From the NCBI GenBank assembly GCA_027058735.1, contig JALURZ010000266.1, forward strand, positions 1 to 7,477: a DNA stretch of 7,477 bases, read 5' to 3'. The stretch is from Hyphomicrobiales bacterium (GTDB lineage: Bacteria > Pseudomonadota > Alphaproteobacteria > Rhizobiales > JALURZ01). Positions 5,934 to 7,477 of this stretch are shown here, in pieces (positions within the stretch are counted from its first letter, which is position 1; each line of letters starts with the position of its first letter). Both the position numbers and the translations under genes were made by a program. Below the pieces are notes generated by a model that was given only the letters and a program-made list of their open reading frames with translations, had not been told where the DNA came from and made no database searches.

Positions 5934-7352
5934 TCACGCCGTCGTCTGATCCCGGATGCGCGCGATGGCTTCATCACGCTGCAATATGTATAGCACATCG
6001 AAGATGCCGGGGGAAACAGTTGTGCCGGTCAAGGCTGCACGCAATGGCTGTGCGATCCTGCCAAGCTTGAGTCCGCTGGCGGCCGCCAGATCCCGCAAGG
6101 CGGCTTCGATTGCCGCCCTCTCCCAGACCTCGATGCGCTCCAGCTTGTCCGCGGTCTCACCCAACATGGCCCGGGCGTCCGCAGTCAGCAGGGTTTGCGC
6201 CTTGTCGTCGAGCTTCAGCGGGCGGGATGCGAACACGAATTCCAGCGTGCGGGCAAGATCGCTGAGTGTCTTGGCGCGCTCTTTCAGCGCCGGCATGGCG
6301 GCCACGAGCCGCTGCTTCAAATCCAGGCTCAATCGCGATGGCCAGCCGGTCGCGAAATCGGTCACCGGCAGATGAGCGGCCAGCCGTTCAAGCAGTTCGC
6401 GATCATCCATGCAGCGCAGGTAGTGTGCGTTGAGGTTTTCCAGCCTGGCCATATCGAAGCGCGCCGGCGAGCGCCCGACCCCGTCAAGATCGAACCATCG
6501 CACAAACTGTTCGGTTGAAAAAATTTCATCGTCCCCATGGCTCCACCCAAGACGCGCCAGATAGTTGCGCATGGCTTCGGGCACAAACCCCATGTCGCGA
6601 TAGGCGGTGAGGCTGAGCGCGCCGTGGCGCTTGGACAGCTTTGCTCCATCGGGTCCGTGAATGAGCGGAATATGGGCGAAAACCGGCAGCGCCCAGCCGA
6701 GCGCCCGATAAATCAGAATCTGCCGCGCGGTGTTCGTCATATGATCGTCGCCGCGAATAACATGGGTAATGCCCATATCGTGATCGTCGACGACGACGGA
6801 CAACATATAGGTCGGCGTTGCATCCGAGCGCAGAATGACCAGATCGTCGAGTTGTTCATTGGCGATGGCGACATCCCCCTGAACGCGGTCGCAAATGACG
6901 GTCTCGCCCGTCTGCGGCGCCTTGAAGCGGACCACATATGGCCCAGCCGCCGCGCTCTGGGGGCGGTTTCTGCAGGTTCCGTCATAGTGCTGCGGGCGCC
7001 CGGCGGCCCTGGCGCGTTGGCGCATGGCTTCGATATCGCCCGGCGCGCAGGTGCAACGGTAGGCGGCGCCCTCGCGCAGCAATTGTTCGGCGATTTCGAC
7101 ATGCCGGCCCGCCCTCCGGTGCTGAAACACGGGCTCGCCGGACCAGTCCAGGCCCAGCCATTCCAGTCCCTCGAAAATGGCATCGACGGCCTGTTTGGTT
7201 GAGCGCCCGCGGTCCGTGTCTTCTATCCTCAGCAGCATGATTCCGCCATGATGCTTCGCGAATGCCCAGTTAAACAGTGCCGTGCGCGCACCGCCGATAT
7301 GCAGGAAACCTGTGGGCGAGGGTGGAAATCGCGTTACAACGCTTGATGACAT
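5934..7352 (-). CDS. gltX: Glutamyl-tRNA synthetase
   Basis: The 472-residue class I aminoacyl-tRNA synthetase charges tRNA-Glu with glutamate in the cytoplasm. The N-terminal Rossmann domain opens with TRFPPSPTGFLHIGGARTAL; HIGG (residues 18-21) is the HIGH motif variant usual in this family. RIEDTDRGRS follows at 42-51. A zinc-type Cys cluster is suggested by Cys100, Cys102 and Cys127. The second ATP motif KLSKR is at 238-242 within DGAKLSKRHGA. The C-terminal helical anticodon-binding part spans about 330-472 and includes LRAALTGTTVSPGIFDVL near the end. The open frame extends 25 codons further upstream, but ATG 7352 matches the family N-terminus. Its ribosome binding site is weak (AGG about 10 nt upstream). 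Two GluRS copies with different tRNA specificity are common in alphaproteobacteria; which type this is cannot be told here. It precedes gltA by 197 bp on the same strand. Confidence 0.96.
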   Translation of the reverse strand: MSSSVVTRFPPSPTGFLHIGGARTALFNWAFAKHHGGIMLLRIEDTDRGRSTKQAVDAIFEGLEWLGLDWSGEPVFQHRRAGRHVEIAEQLLREGAAYRCTCAPGDIEAMRQRARAAGRPQHYDGTCRNRPQSAAAGPYVVRFKAPQTGETVICDRVQGDVAIANEQLDDLVILRSDATPTYMLSVVVDDHDMGITHVIRGDDHMTNTARQILIYRALGWALPVFAHIPLIHGPDGAKLSKRHGALSLTAYRDMGFVPEAMRNYLARLGWSHGDDEIFSTEQFVRWFDLDGVGRSPARFDMARLENLNAHYLRCMDDRELLERLAAHLPVTDFATGWPSRLSLDLKQRLVAAMPALKERAKTLSDLARTLEFVFASRPLKLDDKAQTLLTADARAMLGETADKLERIEVWERAAIEAALRDLAAASGLKLGRIAQPLRAALTGTTVSPGIFDVLYILQRDEAIARIRDQTTA

Positions 7353-7391
7353 GAGGGATTGCCTGAAAGACTTGTCTGAGCGCTCGATTTG

Positions 7392-7420
7392 ATCCGCGGG
7401 GATGTAATCCGCGCCGATGT
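7392..7420. repeat. Two tandem 15-bp near-copies upstream of gltX
   Basis: ATCCGCGGGGATGT (7392-7405) and ATCCGCGCCGATGT (7407-7420) match at 12 of 14 positions with a period of 15 bp. They lie 40-70 bp upstream of the gltX start and overlap the candidate promoter below. They could be paired binding sites for a regulator, or a small local duplication. Confidence 0.4.
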
Positions 7421-7429
7421 CTAGCACAA
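7401..7429 (-). promoter_or_regulatory. Candidate gltX promoter
   Basis: On the minus strand TTGTGC (7429-7424) and TACATC (7406-7401) are separated by 17 bp, about 50 bp before the gltX ATG. Both hexamers only partly match the sigma-70 consensus. The assignment is by position and spacing. Confidence 0.25.
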
Positions 7430-7477
7430 CTTCGCGCGCGAGGGCAGAGGTCCAGGAGGCAGGCAGGGGGCATGGGC

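Noticed and set aside
7454..7477. Start of a divergent gene (ATG 7472 after AGGAGG), possibly comEC by synteny
   Set aside because: Only two codons are inside the window and the AGGAGG spacing is long, so neither the gene nor its identity can be supported.

Overview
The window is chromosomal DNA from a GC-rich alphaproteobacterium. The evidence is the gene order (dxr - rseP - bamA - fabZ, then gltA and gltX on the opposite strand), a single-PDZ RseP of the MmpA type, and protein sequences that resemble those of Hyphomicrobiales/Rhizobiales and their relatives. I cannot name a genus. Nothing points to phage, plasmid, insertion sequence, CRISPR or tRNA/rRNA genes, and all five complete genes look intact.

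Layout. Bases 1-114 hold the last 37 codons of a plus-strand gene, most likely dxr (isoprenoid synthesis). Next on the same strand are rseP (174-1319, intramembrane site-2 protease), bamA (1444-3756, outer-membrane protein assembly) and fabZ (3953-4420, fatty-acid dehydratase). fabZ converges on gltA (4426-5736, minus, citrate synthase) with only 5 bp between the stop codons. gltX (5934-7352, minus, glutamyl-tRNA synthetase) lies upstream of gltA. The last 125 bp are the gltX upstream region. There is no non-coding stretch over 300 bp. The three larger gaps (1320-1443, 3757-3952, 5737-5933) contain inverted repeats, described individually below.

How the genes fit together. The plus-strand genes are the envelope-biogenesis block of alphaproteobacteria: isoprenoid precursor, regulated intramembrane proteolysis, outer-membrane protein insertion and acyl-chain synthesis. 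The minus-strand genes are central metabolism and translation. In related genomes, as I remember them, this block runs bamA - lpxD - fabZ - lpxA - lpxI - lpxB - gltA. Here fabZ keeps its place, but lpxD is missing on one side (196 bp left) and lpxA-lpxI-lpxB on the other (5 bp left).

Main observation. All the lipid A genes expected on both sides of fabZ are missing while the surrounding order is kept. This suggests either that the lineage moved its lipid A genes elsewhere or that it has lost hexa-acyl lipid A/LPS altogether and keeps an outer membrane (BamA present) built on something else. The window alone cannot decide between these. A 13-bp-arm inverted repeat sits where lpxD would be. Lesser signals are mutually exclusive hairpins before bamA, a nested inverted repeat before gltA and a 15-bp tandem repeat before gltX.
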